Positions 1-8,950 of a stretch of DNA of 64,000 bases are shown here, piece after piece. Origin of the DNA: Arenibacter hampyeongensis (GTDB taxonomy: Bacteria; Bacteroidota; Bacteroidia; Flavobacteriales; Flavobacteriaceae); the NCBI RefSeq assembly GCF_002909255.1, contig NZ_PIOB01000005.1, positions 248,001-312,000 of the forward strand, read 5' to 3'. The stretch's first letter is position 1. Every line of letters begins with the position of its first letter. Both the position numbers and the translations under genes were made by a program. The notes beneath the pieces are model-generated. The model searched no databases. It had not been told where the DNA came from and saw nothing but the letters and a program-made list of their open reading frames with translations.

Positions 1-1
1 C

Positions 2-337
2 ACCACGGATAAAGTTGCTGTAAACGAACAAGTGTATCACGATTGCCGGGAAAGGCATATCCTGGTGAATGTAGCGGATAATCCTCCTTTTTGCGATTTT
101 TACATGGGCGGAATCGTTACCAAGGGCAATGTAAAAGTAGCTATTTCCACCAATGGTAAGTCGCCCACAACGGCCAAGCGCCTACGTCAATTTTTTGAAG
201 ACGTAATTCCAGAAAATATAGATGATCTGGTGCAGAATTTAAACGAATTCCGAAAAACCATAAAAGGCGACTTCGAGGAAAAGGTAGAAACATTGAACGA
301 GTTTACCAAAGGACTGGTAAGCAAGAAAAAGGAATGA
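2..337 (+). CDS. Precorrin-2 dehydrogenase / sirohydrochlorin ferrochelatase (siroheme synthase N-domain type), 3' part
   Basis: The reading frame is already open at the first bases, so the 5' part of the gene lies outside the window. About 111 residues remain. The visible part matches the Met8/CysG N-terminal family, which oxidises precorrin-2 and inserts iron to make siroheme for sulfite and nitrite reductases. Family signatures seen are HILVNVADNPPFCDF, then GNVKVAISTNGKSPTTAKRLR, the phosphate-rich segment preceding the dimerisation helix. The protein ends soon after, without a uroporphyrinogen methyltransferase domain, as is usual for stand-alone versions in this phylum. The N-terminal NAD-binding motif cannot be checked. 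Confidence 0.85.
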   Translation, partial: TTDKVAVNEQVYHDCRERHILVNVADNPPFCDFYMGGIVTKGNVKVAISTNGKSPTTAKRLRQFFEDVIPENIDDLVQNLNEFRKTIKGDFEEKVETLNEFTKGLVSKKKE

Positions 338-566
338 ATTTACTGGTAGGTTGTGCTATAGTCGGGTTGGATTGGTTTGTGAATATTGACTTTGATTCCC
401 TAATTCTACGAAAGCGTTTTCGGAAAGTTTCGTAATGTTACGAAAAGAATATAATAGATTGATTTTTAGCATATTACAATATAAAATCTCTAAATGTTTT
501 TTTGGTCCCTACTTACGTTTTTTGTCTCCCTATAAGTCAAAATGCTAGCCGTGATATAGATTTTAA

Positions 567-574
567 TATATTTG
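567..574 (+). promoter_or_regulatory. Possible promoter -7 element for xylB-xylA
   Basis: The roughly 290-bp gap between the siroheme gene and xylB is AT-rich and holds no gene. TATATTTG at this position fits the Bacteroidota -7 consensus TAnnTTTG and lies 57 nt before the xylB ATG. No clear TTTG -33 element is visible at the usual spacing, so the call is weak. No operator could be recognised. Confidence 0.3.
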
Positions 575-630
575 ATTATATCTTCTAGGATTTTCATATT
601 GGTAATATATCCTATAAAATTTTGAGACAT

Positions 631-2109
631 ATGTATTATTTGGGTTTGGATATTGGCAGCTCTTCAATTAAGGTGGCCTTGGTGGAGGTGGCCTCAGGAA
701 AAAGTGTTGGGGTGGTTCAGGAGCCGGAAACGGAAATGGAAATGATCGCCCTAAAAAATGGATGGGCAGAACAAGACCCTAAAGATTGGTGGGGATATGT
801 ATGTAGCGGCATAAAAAAAATTAAGCAAAAGTACGGTATAAAGGAGAATCAAATTAAGGGAGTTGGTATTGCCTACCAGATGCACGGTCTGGTATTGGTG
901 GATAAGCAGGGTGAGCCCGTTCGGAAGTCTATTATTTGGTGCGATAGTCGTTCTGTTGAAATAGGTCGGGAAGCTTATGGCAAAATTGGTGAGGAAATAT
1001 GTAAGGCCCATTTATTGAATTCCCCGGCAAACTTTACTGCCTCTAAATTAAAATGGGTAAAGGAAAACGAACCAGAACTCTACCAGTTGGCGGATAAATT
1101 AATGCTGCCAGGAGATTATATAGCCTATCGTTTTTCAAATGTTATCAATACCACTATTTCTGGATTATCAGAGGGTATTCTGTGGGATTTTAAGCAGGAT
1201 TCGGTGGCCGATCTTTTATTGGAGCATTATGGTATTCCCAAGTCTTTTATTCCTGATATTGTAGATACGTTTGGCCTTCAATCCAAAATAGATAAACAAG
1301 GTGCAGAAGAAAGTGGCTTGGCACCGGGAACTCCTATACTTTATAGGGCGGGGGATCAACCCAATAATGCCTTGTCACTTAATGTGTTTAACCCAGGAGA
1401 GGTGGCGGCAACTGGTGGTACCTCAGGGGTGGTATACGCGGTTACTGAAAATCTCTCTGGTAAGGAGAGCACTAGGGTGAACAATTTTGCACACGTCAAC
1501 TATACCCAAAAAAAACCAAGAGTGGGCAAATTATTGAATATCAATGGCGCTGGAATTCAATACCGTTGGCTGTTGAATAACTTGGATGTGGACTCCTATG
1601 AGGAAATGAATACTTTGGCTTCCGAAATTCCGGTAGGCTCGGACGGAGTGTGTCTAATACCTTTTGGCAACGGAGCGGAGCGCATGTTGAATAATAGGGA
1701 GGTAGGAACCAGACTGGTGAACGTCAATCTAAATAATCACAACAAGGCACATATCTGTAGGGCTGCTCTGGAAGGCATTGCCTTTTCCTTTGTCTATGGT
1801 ATGGAGATCTTGAAATCGGACGGTATATCCATAGAGGTGATGCGTGCTGGAAACGACAATTTATTTCGGTCCGAAATTTTCTCCAATACCGTAGCAACCT
1901 TGGTATCACAGGAAATTGAAATTTACAATACTACAGGGGCAATTGGCGCTGCACGTGCCGCTGGAATTCAAGATGGGGGATTTGAAAAATTTGGAACTTA
2001 TATAACCAATAACGACCATGTTAAGACATTTAAACCCTTGAAGGATAAAAGTGCTTTTCAAAAGGCATATGAAAATTGGAAAAAAGAATTGGAACTAATC
2101 ATTAAATAA
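631..2109 (+). CDS. xylB: Xylulokinase
   Basis: FGGY-family carbohydrate kinase of about 492 residues, the usual length for xylulokinase. It phosphorylates D-xylulose to xylulose 5-phosphate in the cytoplasm. The N-terminal phosphate-binding motif [10 protein letters not shown] starts near residue 5, the substrate segment [13 protein letters not shown] follows, the likely catalytic Asp lies in AGDQPNNA near residue 241, and [10 protein letters not shown] and GNGAERML are in the C-terminal domain. I place the start at the ATG at 631 rather than an in-frame TTG nine bases upstream, because family members begin just before YLGLDIG. The gene is followed 13 bp later by xylA, so the two form an operon. 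Specificity rests on this pairing as well as on sequence. Confidence 0.93.
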   Translation: MYYLGLDIGSSSIKVALVEVASGKSVGVVQEPETEMEMIALKNGWAEQDPKDWWGYVCSGIKKIKQKYGIKENQIKGVGIAYQMHGLVLVDKQGEPVRKSIIWCDSRSVEIGREAYGKIGEEICKAHLLNSPANFTASKLKWVKENEPELYQLADKLMLPGDYIAYRFSNVINTTISGLSEGILWDFKQDSVADLLLEHYGIPKSFIPDIVDTFGLQSKIDKQGAEESGLAPGTPILYRAGDQPNNALSLNVFNPGEVAATGGTSGVVYAVTENLSGKESTRVNNFAHVNYTQKKPRVGKLLNINGAGIQYRWLLNNLDVDSYEEMNTLASEIPVGSDGVCLIPFGNGAERMLNNREVGTRLVNVNLNNHNKAHICRAALEGIAFSFVYGMEILKSDGISIEVMRAGNDNLFRSEIFSNTVATLVSQEIEIYNTTGAIGAARAAGIQDGGFEKFGTYITNNDHVKTFKPLKDKSAFQKAYENWKKELELIIK

Positions 2110-2122
2110 TAAAAGCAAAGAG

Positions 2123-3448
2123 ATGGCAATAATAGGAAACAAGGAATACTTTAAAGGTATAGGAGATATTAAATTTGAAGGAAAGGAATCTGATAATCCT
2201 TTGGCATTTAAATATTACAATCCAGATCAGGTAGTTGCTGGTAAAACGATGCGGGAACATTTTAGGTTCGCCATTGCCTATTGGCATACATTCTGCGGTC
2301 AGGGAGCAGATCCGTTTGGACCAGGTACCCAAAATTTTGCATGGGACCAGGCATCGGATCCAGTACAGGCAGCAAAAGATAAGGCGGATGCTGCATTTGA
2401 ATTTATCAGCAAAATGGGCTTTGATTATTTTTGTTTCCATGATTTTGACCTTATTCAAGAGGGGGCTACTTTTGCTGAATCGGAAAAGCGTTTATCCATA
2501 ATCACGGATTACCTAAAGGAGAAGAAAGCGGCTTCCGGCATTAAATTACTTTGGGGAACGGCCAATTGTTTTTCAAATCCGCGCTATATGAACGGGGCGG
2601 CAACCAACCCGGATTTTAATGTTGTGGCAAGAGCAGGGGGGCAGATAAAATTGGCCTTGGATGCCACCATAGCCCTAGGCGGCGAGAATTATGTTTTCTG
2701 GGGAGGAAGGGAAGGTTATATGTCCCTTCTAAATACTGATATGGGTCGCGAATTGGACCATATGGCCCAATTCTTGGGAATGGCAAGGGATTATGCAAGA
2801 GCCCAAGGTTTTAAAGGGACATTCTTTATAGAGCCCAAGCCTATGGAGCCTTCCAAACACCAATACGATTTTGATACTGCCACTGCCATAGGATTCTTAC
2901 GTGAATATGGCTTGGAAAAGGATTTCAAAATAAATATAGAGGTAAATCACGCTACTTTGGCACAGCACACTTTTCAGCACGAATTGGCGGTTGCAGCCAA
3001 AGCTGGAATGTTGGGCAGTATAGATGCCAACAGAGGGGATTACCAAAATGGTTGGGATACCGACCAATTTCCTAACAATATTCAAGAAACTACCGAAGCC
3101 ATGTTGGTCTTCTTAAAAGCTGGAGGACTGCAAGGTGGTGGAGTAAATTTTGATGCGAAAATAAGAAGAAACTCCACGGATTTGGACGATGTTTTCCATG
3201 CACATATTGGAGGTGCCGATACCTTTGCAAGGGCATTGATTACCGCCGATAAAATTATTTCTTCCTCTGCTTATGAAAAAATGTTGGCGGAAAGATATAG
3301 TTCTTTCGATTCTGGAAAAGGAAAGGACTTCGAGAACGGGAAACTTAATTTGGAGGCACTGTATAAAATGGCCCAAGAAAATGGAGAATTACAATTACAG
3401 AGTGGAAAGCAGGAGTTGTTCGAGAATATTATCAATCAATACATATAA
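2123..3448 (+). CDS. xylA: Xylose isomerase
   Basis: Converts D-xylose to D-xylulose, the step before XylB. The 441-residue length fits the class II (long) isomerases. Signature segments are in order: FFCFHDFD-like YFCFHDFDL near residue 103, VFWGGREGY near 190, [17 protein letters not shown] near 236 with a metal-binding Glu, [17 protein letters not shown] near 275, and [20 protein letters not shown] near 297 with metal-binding Asp residues. All expected catalytic and metal ligands are visible. It is co-transcribed with xylB by position. No sugar transporter gene lies nearby, so uptake must be encoded elsewhere. Confidence 0.96.
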   Translation: MAIIGNKEYFKGIGDIKFEGKESDNPLAFKYYNPDQVVAGKTMREHFRFAIAYWHTFCGQGADPFGPGTQNFAWDQASDPVQAAKDKADAAFEFISKMGFDYFCFHDFDLIQEGATFAESEKRLSIITDYLKEKKAASGIKLLWGTANCFSNPRYMNGAATNPDFNVVARAGGQIKLALDATIALGGENYVFWGGREGYMSLLNTDMGRELDHMAQFLGMARDYARAQGFKGTFFIEPKPMEPSKHQYDFDTATAIGFLREYGLEKDFKINIEVNHATLAQHTFQHELAVAAKAGMLGSIDANRGDYQNGWDTDQFPNNIQETTEAMLVFLKAGGLQGGGVNFDAKIRRNSTDLDDVFHAHIGGADTFARALITADKIISSSAYEKMLAERYSSFDSGKGKDFENGKLNLEALYKMAQENGELQLQSGKQELFENIINQYI

Positions 3449-3530
3449 CAATATTAGCTAGTTCAACAAATATTATATTTGAAGTAAAAATATTATTTTG
3501 CCGATTTAGTCATTTAGTTAATTTTTGGCT

Positions 3531-3552
3531 CCTCCCTTTATTTAAAGGGAGG
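3531..3552. repeat. Perfect 22-bp palindrome upstream of the DUF559 gene
   Basis: CCTCCCTTTA and TAAAGGGAGG form a perfect 10-bp stem around TT. A second short inverted repeat (ttcgc/gcgaa) follows directly, then a further GGAGGGAT. There is no T-run on either side, so it does not look like a plain terminator for xylA. It belongs with the second palindromic block before the DUF559 gene. Confidence 0.8.
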
Positions 3553-3651
3553 TGGATTCGCTTTGGCGAAGACGGAGGGATCAAGATGTTATATTTTAGT
3601 GGATAAACCTGTATTGAATTTAATGTTTAGGTTTAGTCGCTTTATCTCCCC

Positions 3652-3689
3652 GTCCAACGCGTTGGACACCCCTCTTTAGTAAAGAGGGG
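3652..3689. repeat. Two adjacent perfect inverted repeats just before the DUF559 gene
   Basis: GTCCAACGCGTTGGAC (3652-3667) is a perfect 16-bp palindrome. It is followed at 3669-3689 by CCCCTCTTT-agt-AAAGAGGGG, a 9-bp stem with a 3-nt loop. The sequence then continues GCTTTT, which could let the second hairpin stop transcription weakly. Together with the palindrome at 3531 these make a compact palindromic cassette in the gap between xylA and the nuclease gene. Confidence 0.75.
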
Positions 3690-3709
3690 AGCTTTTATAA
3701 GAGCTAAAT

Positions 3710-4078
3710 ATGAAGAAGATGTGTATCCATAACAGGAAAGATCTAATTGAATCCAGAAAGGAGTTAAGAAAGAACCTTACGCCGGCAGAGGCATTCCTTT
3801 GGAAGCATATTAGGGCAAAACAATTTGATGATAAAAAATTTGTAAAGCAGCATAGTATTGGAAACTATATTGTAGATTTTTATTTGGCATCCGACAAATT
3901 GATCGTAGAGGTTGATGGGGCAGTACATCAAAATCCAACGGCTATGGAATATGATGAAAAAAGAACTTTATTTTTGAACGAATTAGGTTTTTCGGTCATT
4001 AGATTCGAGAATAAAATGGTGTTTGAAAACTTACCATCTGTTTTAACAGTAATAAGAGAGAATTTTAAAGAAAAATAG
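3710..4078 (+). CDS. DUF559 domain protein (small PD-(D/E)XK / Vsr-like endonuclease)
   Basis: A 122-residue single-domain protein. The family signature is plain: RKNLTPAEAFLWKHIRAKQF near residue 20, then QHSIGNYIVDFYLASDKLIVEVDG, which supplies the Asp and the E-x-D of a restriction-endonuclease-like core, then YDEKRTLFLNELGF and VIRFEN near the end. Proteins of this type are predicted nucleases related to very-short-patch repair enzymes, but a biological role is not established. It has no operon partner: the xyl genes are separated from it by palindromes and the LacI gene starts 137 bp later. The palindromic cassette and its position between xylA and a sugar regulator suggest it arrived as a separate unit. 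Confidence 0.85.
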   Translation: MKKMCIHNRKDLIESRKELRKNLTPAEAFLWKHIRAKQFDDKKFVKQHSIGNYIVDFYLASDKLIVEVDGAVHQNPTAMEYDEKRTLFLNELGFSVIRFENKMVFENLPSVLTVIRENFKEK

Positions 4079-4215
4079 ATATTGTAATATTTAAAAGAGA
4101 CGATTTGCTTTGATGAATACACAGTTATTAACGGATCTAATTATTGCTTTAGTTTAAAAGGCATGACCCGATTTCTTTGATAGCATTACCATAATTCTGG
4201 CCATTTTTAAGATTT

Positions 4216-5232
4216 ATGAAAAAAATAACCTTAAAGGAGATTGCCCAATTTTTTGATGTTTCCATTTCAACGGTTTCCAAGGCCATCAATGATAGCCATG
4301 AAATTAGCCAGGAGTTAAAGTTTAAGATTCAAACTTACGCCAAGCAACATAAATATAGGCCCAATAAGGTAGCCTTAAGTTTACTGCAAAAGAAGACAAA
4401 AACCATTGGGGTAGTGGTACCCAATATTCTCAATTATTTTTTTACGCAGGTGTTTTCAGGGATAGAAAAAGTAGCGAACGAACGTGGATATATTTTACTT
4501 AGCTGCATCAGTGATGAGTCCTATGAAAAGGAAGTGGCAACTTTAGAATTTCTAGGAGGGGGTACGGTTGATGGTCTAATAGTTTCCATGGCAGAGGAAA
4601 CCCAGTTTAAGAATCAACTAGGTCATTTTCAGAATATATTGGATGAACATGTTCCCTTGGTTATGTTCGATAGGGTTTCTGATGAAATCTTATGTGATAA
4701 AGTTATAGTCGATGATTTTGAGGCTGGCTATAAAACCACCAAATACTTTTTAAACCTCGGTTGCAAAACGGTTGCATTGGTTACCGCAATTGATCATTCC
4801 AGCGTTGGTGGATTACGGGTAGCTGGATATAAGAAAGCCCTTGAAGAGGCCCATATTCCTTATGATGACAAATTAATACTAAGGCTTGGCAAGAAAGACG
4901 ATCTGGAGGTCCTCTTGACCTTTATGTTGAATTATAAACCTATTGACGGTATAATGGCTTTGGATGAAATAACGGCCGTAGAGGTCCTGAGATTGATCAA
5001 GGCGAGGGGATATAGGGTGCCTGAAGACATTTCCGTTGTGGGATTTACGAATGGCAAATTGTCCCGTTACGTAACCCCTGCACTTACGGCGGTTAGTCAG
5101 CACGGGACCTTTATTGGCGAAACCGCAGCTAAAGTGCTCATTGAAAGGATTGAGAACAACAAAAACACCGATAATATTACAAAGATTATTAAAACCAGTT
5201 TAATAGTTAGGGATTCCACCAAGAGGGTTTAA
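4216..5232 (+). CDS. LacI/GalR-family transcriptional regulator
   Basis: 338 residues with the standard LacI layout. An N-terminal helix-turn-helix reads TLKEIAQFFDVSISTVSKAIN, followed by a hinge helix region RPNKVALSL, then a periplasmic-binding-protein-like effector domain starting at TKTIGVVVPNI. Such proteins bind operator DNA as dimers and respond to a sugar or sugar phosphate. It lies 0.8 kb downstream of xylBA on the same strand with only the DUF559 cassette between, so control of xylose genes is a reasonable inference. The effector cannot be read from the sequence. The ATG at 4216 places the helix-turn-helix at residues 3-23, the normal position. Confidence 0.9.
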   Translation: MKKITLKEIAQFFDVSISTVSKAINDSHEISQELKFKIQTYAKQHKYRPNKVALSLLQKKTKTIGVVVPNILNYFFTQVFSGIEKVANERGYILLSCISDESYEKEVATLEFLGGGTVDGLIVSMAEETQFKNQLGHFQNILDEHVPLVMFDRVSDEILCDKVIVDDFEAGYKTTKYFLNLGCKTVALVTAIDHSSVGGLRVAGYKKALEEAHIPYDDKLILRLGKKDDLEVLLTFMLNYKPIDGIMALDEITAVEVLRLIKARGYRVPEDISVVGFTNGKLSRYVTPALTAVSQHGTFIGETAAKVLIERIENNKNTDNITKIIKTSLIVRDSTKRV

Positions 5233-5255
5233 TTATTTCCTTAACCTAAAAAATA

Positions 5256-6329
5256 TTAAGCTTTAGCTGTTAATCCCTTCTTAACCACTTGGGTCATATA
5301 CCCTATTTCTTGAAGTGCCTTATTGGTAAAATCGAATAAACTAAGGCAGCGGTCCAAATTTTGGTTTTCGTAAGATACCTTGTAATAAATATTGTCGTTC
5401 AAGTAGTCTGTTAGGGCCCTTAATCCATGAATAAAAGGCATGAAAACTGCTCCCCAGGCCAATAGGTTTATTTCTTCCTTGTATAAAAAGGGGCCATTAC
5501 ATTCCAAGCCCTTTACGAAGGCTTCAAACAATGGCTTTTCAAAAGTAATTTTGCTATGATCCTTTTCATCTTCAGCTGCCGTATTGGCAACCGTTCTAAT
5601 GGCATCACCAAAATCAAAATAAAAATACCCTTTCATAATAGTGTCAAGGTCTATTAGACAAAGGGCCTTATTTTCTACCTTGGAGAAAAGGATGTTGTTT
5701 AATTTGGTATCGTTGTGGCAAACTCGTACTGGCAACTTGGAATTGTCCAATACTTTTAGTTTTTCCAATGTTTCCTTGGCAAAAGCTATAGCGGTTTTGG
5801 AAGTTTCCAATTTTTCCTTTTTCGCGGATAATAGGGATTCGTCAAATTGATTTTGCCGCAATCGAAGATCATGGAACTGGGGGATGGTATCCACATAATT
5901 GTCCAATGGAGCGTTTGCCAACAGTTGGTGGAATTTTCCTACCACCTTACCGGCCTGAAATGCAATTTCAGTATCGGTGGCATTGTCATAGGCGGTGGTG
6001 TTGTTTATATAGGTCATCAACCTCCAATACCCTGTTTTTTCATGCTTGTAATAGGAATTTGCCCATTGGGTCTTTAATAGATCAATGGCAGTATAGTCTT
6101 GGTCCTGTAAATATTCGAAAGCGTTGGCAATATTGCCCATTAACCCGTGTACGTCCTTAAAAACATTATGGTTTACCCGCTGCAGAATATACAACGGGTA
6201 ATTGTTGTCCAATACTAAATAGGTGTCGTTAATGTAGCCCTGATTAATTCCTTGGAACTGATAGGTTTTCTTTTCTATGGAGAAATTTTCCAAAAGCTCG
6301 TTGAGCTCAACTGATTTATTTGTAATCAT
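5256..6329 (-). CDS. APH-fold phosphotransferase, probable sugar kinase (NahK-like)
   Basis: 357 residues, close to the length of N-acetylhexosamine 1-kinase. The kinase core shows VCHNDTKLNNILF with the catalytic Asp and the metal-binding Asn, then CLIDLDTIMKG and YFDFGDAIR with further metal ligands. It ends 24 bp past the LacI gene on the opposite strand and begins 12 bp after the nucleotidyltransferase gene, so the two form an operon. That pairing, a kinase with a sugar-1-phosphate nucleotidyltransferase, suggests anomeric phosphorylation of a free sugar followed by NDP-sugar formation. The actual sugar is unknown, and an aminoglycoside resistance role is unlikely. Confidence 0.75.
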   Translation of the reverse strand: MITNKSVELNELLENFSIEKKTYQFQGINQGYINDTYLVLDNNYPLYILQRVNHNVFKDVHGLMGNIANAFEYLQDQDYTAIDLLKTQWANSYYKHEKTGYWRLMTYINNTTAYDNATDTEIAFQAGKVVGKFHQLLANAPLDNYVDTIPQFHDLRLRQNQFDESLLSAKKEKLETSKTAIAFAKETLEKLKVLDNSKLPVRVCHNDTKLNNILFSKVENKALCLIDLDTIMKGYFYFDFGDAIRTVANTAAEDEKDHSKITFEKPLFEAFVKGLECNGPFLYKEEINLLAWGAVFMPFIHGLRALTDYLNDNIYYKVSYENQNLDRCLSLFDFTNKALQEIGYMTQVVKKGLTAKA

Positions 6330-6341
6330 TGATTAGCCATT

Positions 6342-7232
6342 CTAAGCATTCTCCCAAAGAGGTGAGGTATATTCTTTATCATCTGTCATACGCTGTAATT
6401 CGGAAACAGCTATTTCCTTATCGCTGGCGTAAGTAACTCCGAACCATTGACTGGCTGAAGGAATTACATCCACATCAATCAAATTGTGGTTTATCATTTC
6501 TTTTATAGCAAAAGGTAGATAAATTTCCCCTTTGGCAATATTGTCTTTATTGGCAATAAAACCTTTAAGATAATCTGTAATGAATGGAAAAATAGAAGGT
6601 TGGCAAACCCAAAAGTTCATGCTGACCAATTCTTCCCCAGTAAATTTGGTCCCGGAATCAGTATCTATGATCACATTGTCTTGGGCTTCTATTTTAGTAT
6701 GTTCGTTTATGGAGGTTAGTTTGCCACCTTCGGATTTACATACTCCTCTTGAAACAGATCCGTGTTCGGATAAGGTATTTTTAAGGGTATAGGCGATTAG
6801 ACCATAAGTCTCTTTCTTACCATTGTTTTTGATAAATTGTGCAGCACTTTCAAAGGCATTTTTTCCGTAATAATCATCCGCATTAATTATGGCAAAGGGT
6901 TTGTCAATTACATTTCTTGCCGTCCAAACAGCATGTGCCGTACCCCATGGTTTTGCCCTGTCTTCCGTAAAACTTACTCCTTCAGGAAGATCGGAGATTT
7001 CTTGGGCCAATACGTCCAATTTTACATTTTTCGGCAATCTACTGGATAAGTGATCCTTTAAGAAATCTACATTTTCCTTTTTTGTAATGGCAACGATATG
7101 ATCAAAACCATTTTTGAGGGCATCATAGATGCCAAATTCCATTAGAAATTCGTTCTTTGGACCCAAATCATCGAATTGCTTAAGTTTTCCATATCTGCTA
7201 CCGCTGCCGGCCGCCATTAAAAGTAACGTCAT
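6342..7232 (-). CDS. Sugar-1-phosphate nucleotidyltransferase family protein
   Basis: 296 residues. The N-terminus carries the GT-A nucleotide-binding signature LLMAAGSGSRYGKLKQ, followed by the acceptor and activation segments AKPWGTAHAVWTA and IINADDYYG, the metal-binding Asp pair. This fold transfers a nucleotidyl group from NTP to a sugar 1-phosphate. The protein lacks the long left-handed helix domain of GlmU. It is the first gene of a two-gene unit with the APH-type kinase, consistent with salvage of a free hexose or hexosamine. The nucleotide and sugar used cannot be told from the sequence. Confidence 0.8.
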   Translation of the reverse strand: MTLLLMAAGSGSRYGKLKQFDDLGPKNEFLMEFGIYDALKNGFDHIVAITKKENVDFLKDHLSSRLPKNVKLDVLAQEISDLPEGVSFTEDRAKPWGTAHAVWTARNVIDKPFAIINADDYYGKNAFESAAQFIKNNGKKETYGLIAYTLKNTLSEHGSVSRGVCKSEGGKLTSINEHTKIEAQDNVIIDTDSGTKFTGEELVSMNFWVCQPSIFPFITDYLKGFIANKDNIAKGEIYLPFAIKEMINHNLIDVDVIPSASQWFGVTYASDKEIAVSELQRMTDDKEYTSPLWENA

Positions 7233-7438
7233 AATTGGTTGTTTTTAAGTTTACAAAAATATAGTTTTTATCATAAAGGGACTTCTAGAACGCTTTATTT
7301 AAAATATTAGTTTTGAATTGTATGGTTTTTAACGATTTTCCCCTTTCTTGTCTAATCTTTTTAATAATGGAAGCACAGTATTTAGGTTTTTAAATGGATT
7401 GAAAGACACACCGTAGATTTATTCCGGATTGCGAAACC

Positions 7439-7481
7439 TGATAAGTGTCATATTTTAATAGACCACATCATGGTATTTTTG
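7439..7481 (+). promoter_or_regulatory. Fnr-type box and -7 element for hemN
   Basis: TGATAAGTGTCA at 7439-7450 matches TGAYA-N2-TGTCA. Exactly 23 nt later TATTTTTG (7474-7481) fits TAnnTTTG perfectly. The same spacing occurs at four other promoters in the window. Transcription would begin near 7487, which rules out start codons upstream of that point and supports the hemN ATG at 7506. The box centre would then lie near -42, a position where Crp/Fnr proteins activate. Confidence 0.75.
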
Positions 7482-7505
7482 TTGCAATCTCAAACAAAAC
7501 TTCTT

Positions 7506-8867
7506 ATGTCCAATTTGGTTCAAAAATATAATATCCCTGGCCCCCGTTATACCAGTTATCCCACCGTTCCCTATTGGGATTTGGAATCTTTTTCTGGCCA
7601 GCAATGGAAATCTACATTGATCAATAGTTTTAATAAAAGTAATGGGGATGAGGGTATAAGCCTATATATTCATTTACCTTTCTGTGAAAGCCTTTGTACA
7701 TTTTGCGGCTGCCATAAAAGAATTACCAAGAGACATGAAGTTGAGAATCCTTATATAAGTAATGTTTTAAAGGAGTGGAAGCTTTATTGCGATTTGCTTG
7801 ATGCTAAACCAAGAATAAAGGAACTTCATTTGGGAGGGGGAACACCGACATTTTTTTCCCCTGAAAATTTGACACGTCTTATCAATGGTATTTTTAAGTC
7901 TGCAACCCATGCGGAGAATTATGAATTTAGTTTTGAGGGACACCCAAACAATACTACTAAAGAACACTTGCAAGCCCTTTACAATGTAGGTTTTAGGAGA
8001 GTGAGTTATGGAGTTCAGGATTATAATAAAAAAGTTCAGCTCGCCATTCATAGGTTGCAACCTTTTGCCAACGTGAAAAATGTTACCGAATGGGCTCGGG
8101 AAATAGGATATACTTCGGTGGGGCATGATATTATTTTCGGATTACCTTTTCAGTCCATAGATGATGTTGCCGAAACAATTTTAAAGACCAAGGAGTTAAT
8201 GCCCGATCGTTTGGCCTTCTATAGTTATGCACATGTTCCTTGGTTGAAAGGAAATGGACAAAGAGGGTATAAGGATTCTGATCTGCCCACGGCAGAGGTA
8301 AAGCGGGAGCAGTATGAAATGGGCAAGGCTTTGTTGGGAGAGGTTGGTTATTCCGAAATTGGAATGGATCATTTTTCGCTAAAGACAGATTCCCTATATA
8401 AAGCCATGGAAAACGGAACCTTACATAGGAATTTTATGGGGTATACAGCTTCTAAAACTCGTGTCATGATTGGTTTGGGAGTTTCCAGTATTAGTGATAG
8501 TTGGGATAGCTTTGCCCAAAATGTAAAAAACCTGGAAGAGTACAGCCATCTCGTTGAAAATAATATTATCCCCATCTATAGAGGACACATTTTAACAAAG
8601 GAAGACAGTATTATTCGCAAGCATATCTTAAATTTAATGTGCAGATTTAGAACTAGTTGGGAAAATCAGGAAGAAAGGTTCAATGAATTGGATGCTGTAA
8701 GGAACAAGCTAGGGGAAATGGCTTTGGATGGGTTGGTGGAAATAGCATCGGACAGCATTTGTGTTACCGAAAAGGGAAGGCCCTTCGTACGTAATGTGTG
8801 TATGGCATTCGATTTGTTCCTGCATCGTAAAGCACCTGACACTAGATTGTTTTCAATGACCATCTAA
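7506..8867 (+). CDS. hemN: Oxygen-independent coproporphyrinogen III oxidase
   Basis: Radical SAM enzyme that decarboxylates coproporphyrinogen III to protoporphyrinogen IX without oxygen. It starts MSNLVQKYNIPGPRYTSYPT, the normal HemN N-terminus, and is 453 residues long. The iron-sulfur motif CESLCTFCGC near residue 60 has the C-x3-C-x2-C-x-C arrangement typical of true HemN, unlike HemW. LHLGGGTPTF and FGLPFQS are further family segments. An upstream in-frame ATG at 7470 lies before the predicted transcription start and is rejected. The Fnr-type promoter ties heme synthesis to the nearby cbb3 oxidase, as expected under low oxygen. Confidence 0.95.
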   Translation: MSNLVQKYNIPGPRYTSYPTVPYWDLESFSGQQWKSTLINSFNKSNGDEGISLYIHLPFCESLCTFCGCHKRITKRHEVENPYISNVLKEWKLYCDLLDAKPRIKELHLGGGTPTFFSPENLTRLINGIFKSATHAENYEFSFEGHPNNTTKEHLQALYNVGFRRVSYGVQDYNKKVQLAIHRLQPFANVKNVTEWAREIGYTSVGHDIIFGLPFQSIDDVAETILKTKELMPDRLAFYSYAHVPWLKGNGQRGYKDSDLPTAEVKREQYEMGKALLGEVGYSEIGMDHFSLKTDSLYKAMENGTLHRNFMGYTASKTRVMIGLGVSSISDSWDSFAQNVKNLEEYSHLVENNIIPIYRGHILTKEDSIIRKHILNLMCRFRTSWENQEERFNELDAVRNKLGEMALDGLVEIASDSICVTEKGRPFVRNVCMAFDLFLHRKAPDTRLFSMTI

Positions 8868-8950
8868 ATGGGCCAAGGACCTAACTTGATAATCTAAGGA
8901 CCGGGCTCATTATTTTATCCTTAGTTAAGAATATTACTAAATATAATCAT

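Noticed and set aside
3531-3552. Palindrome after xylA read as a transcription terminator
   Set aside because: There is no T-run after either side, and it belongs with further palindromes before the DUF559 gene.
8868-8950. Possible Fnr box before the first universal stress gene (TTGATAATC)
   Set aside because: It is only a half-site with no inverted partner, and no TAnnTTTG follows at 23 nt.
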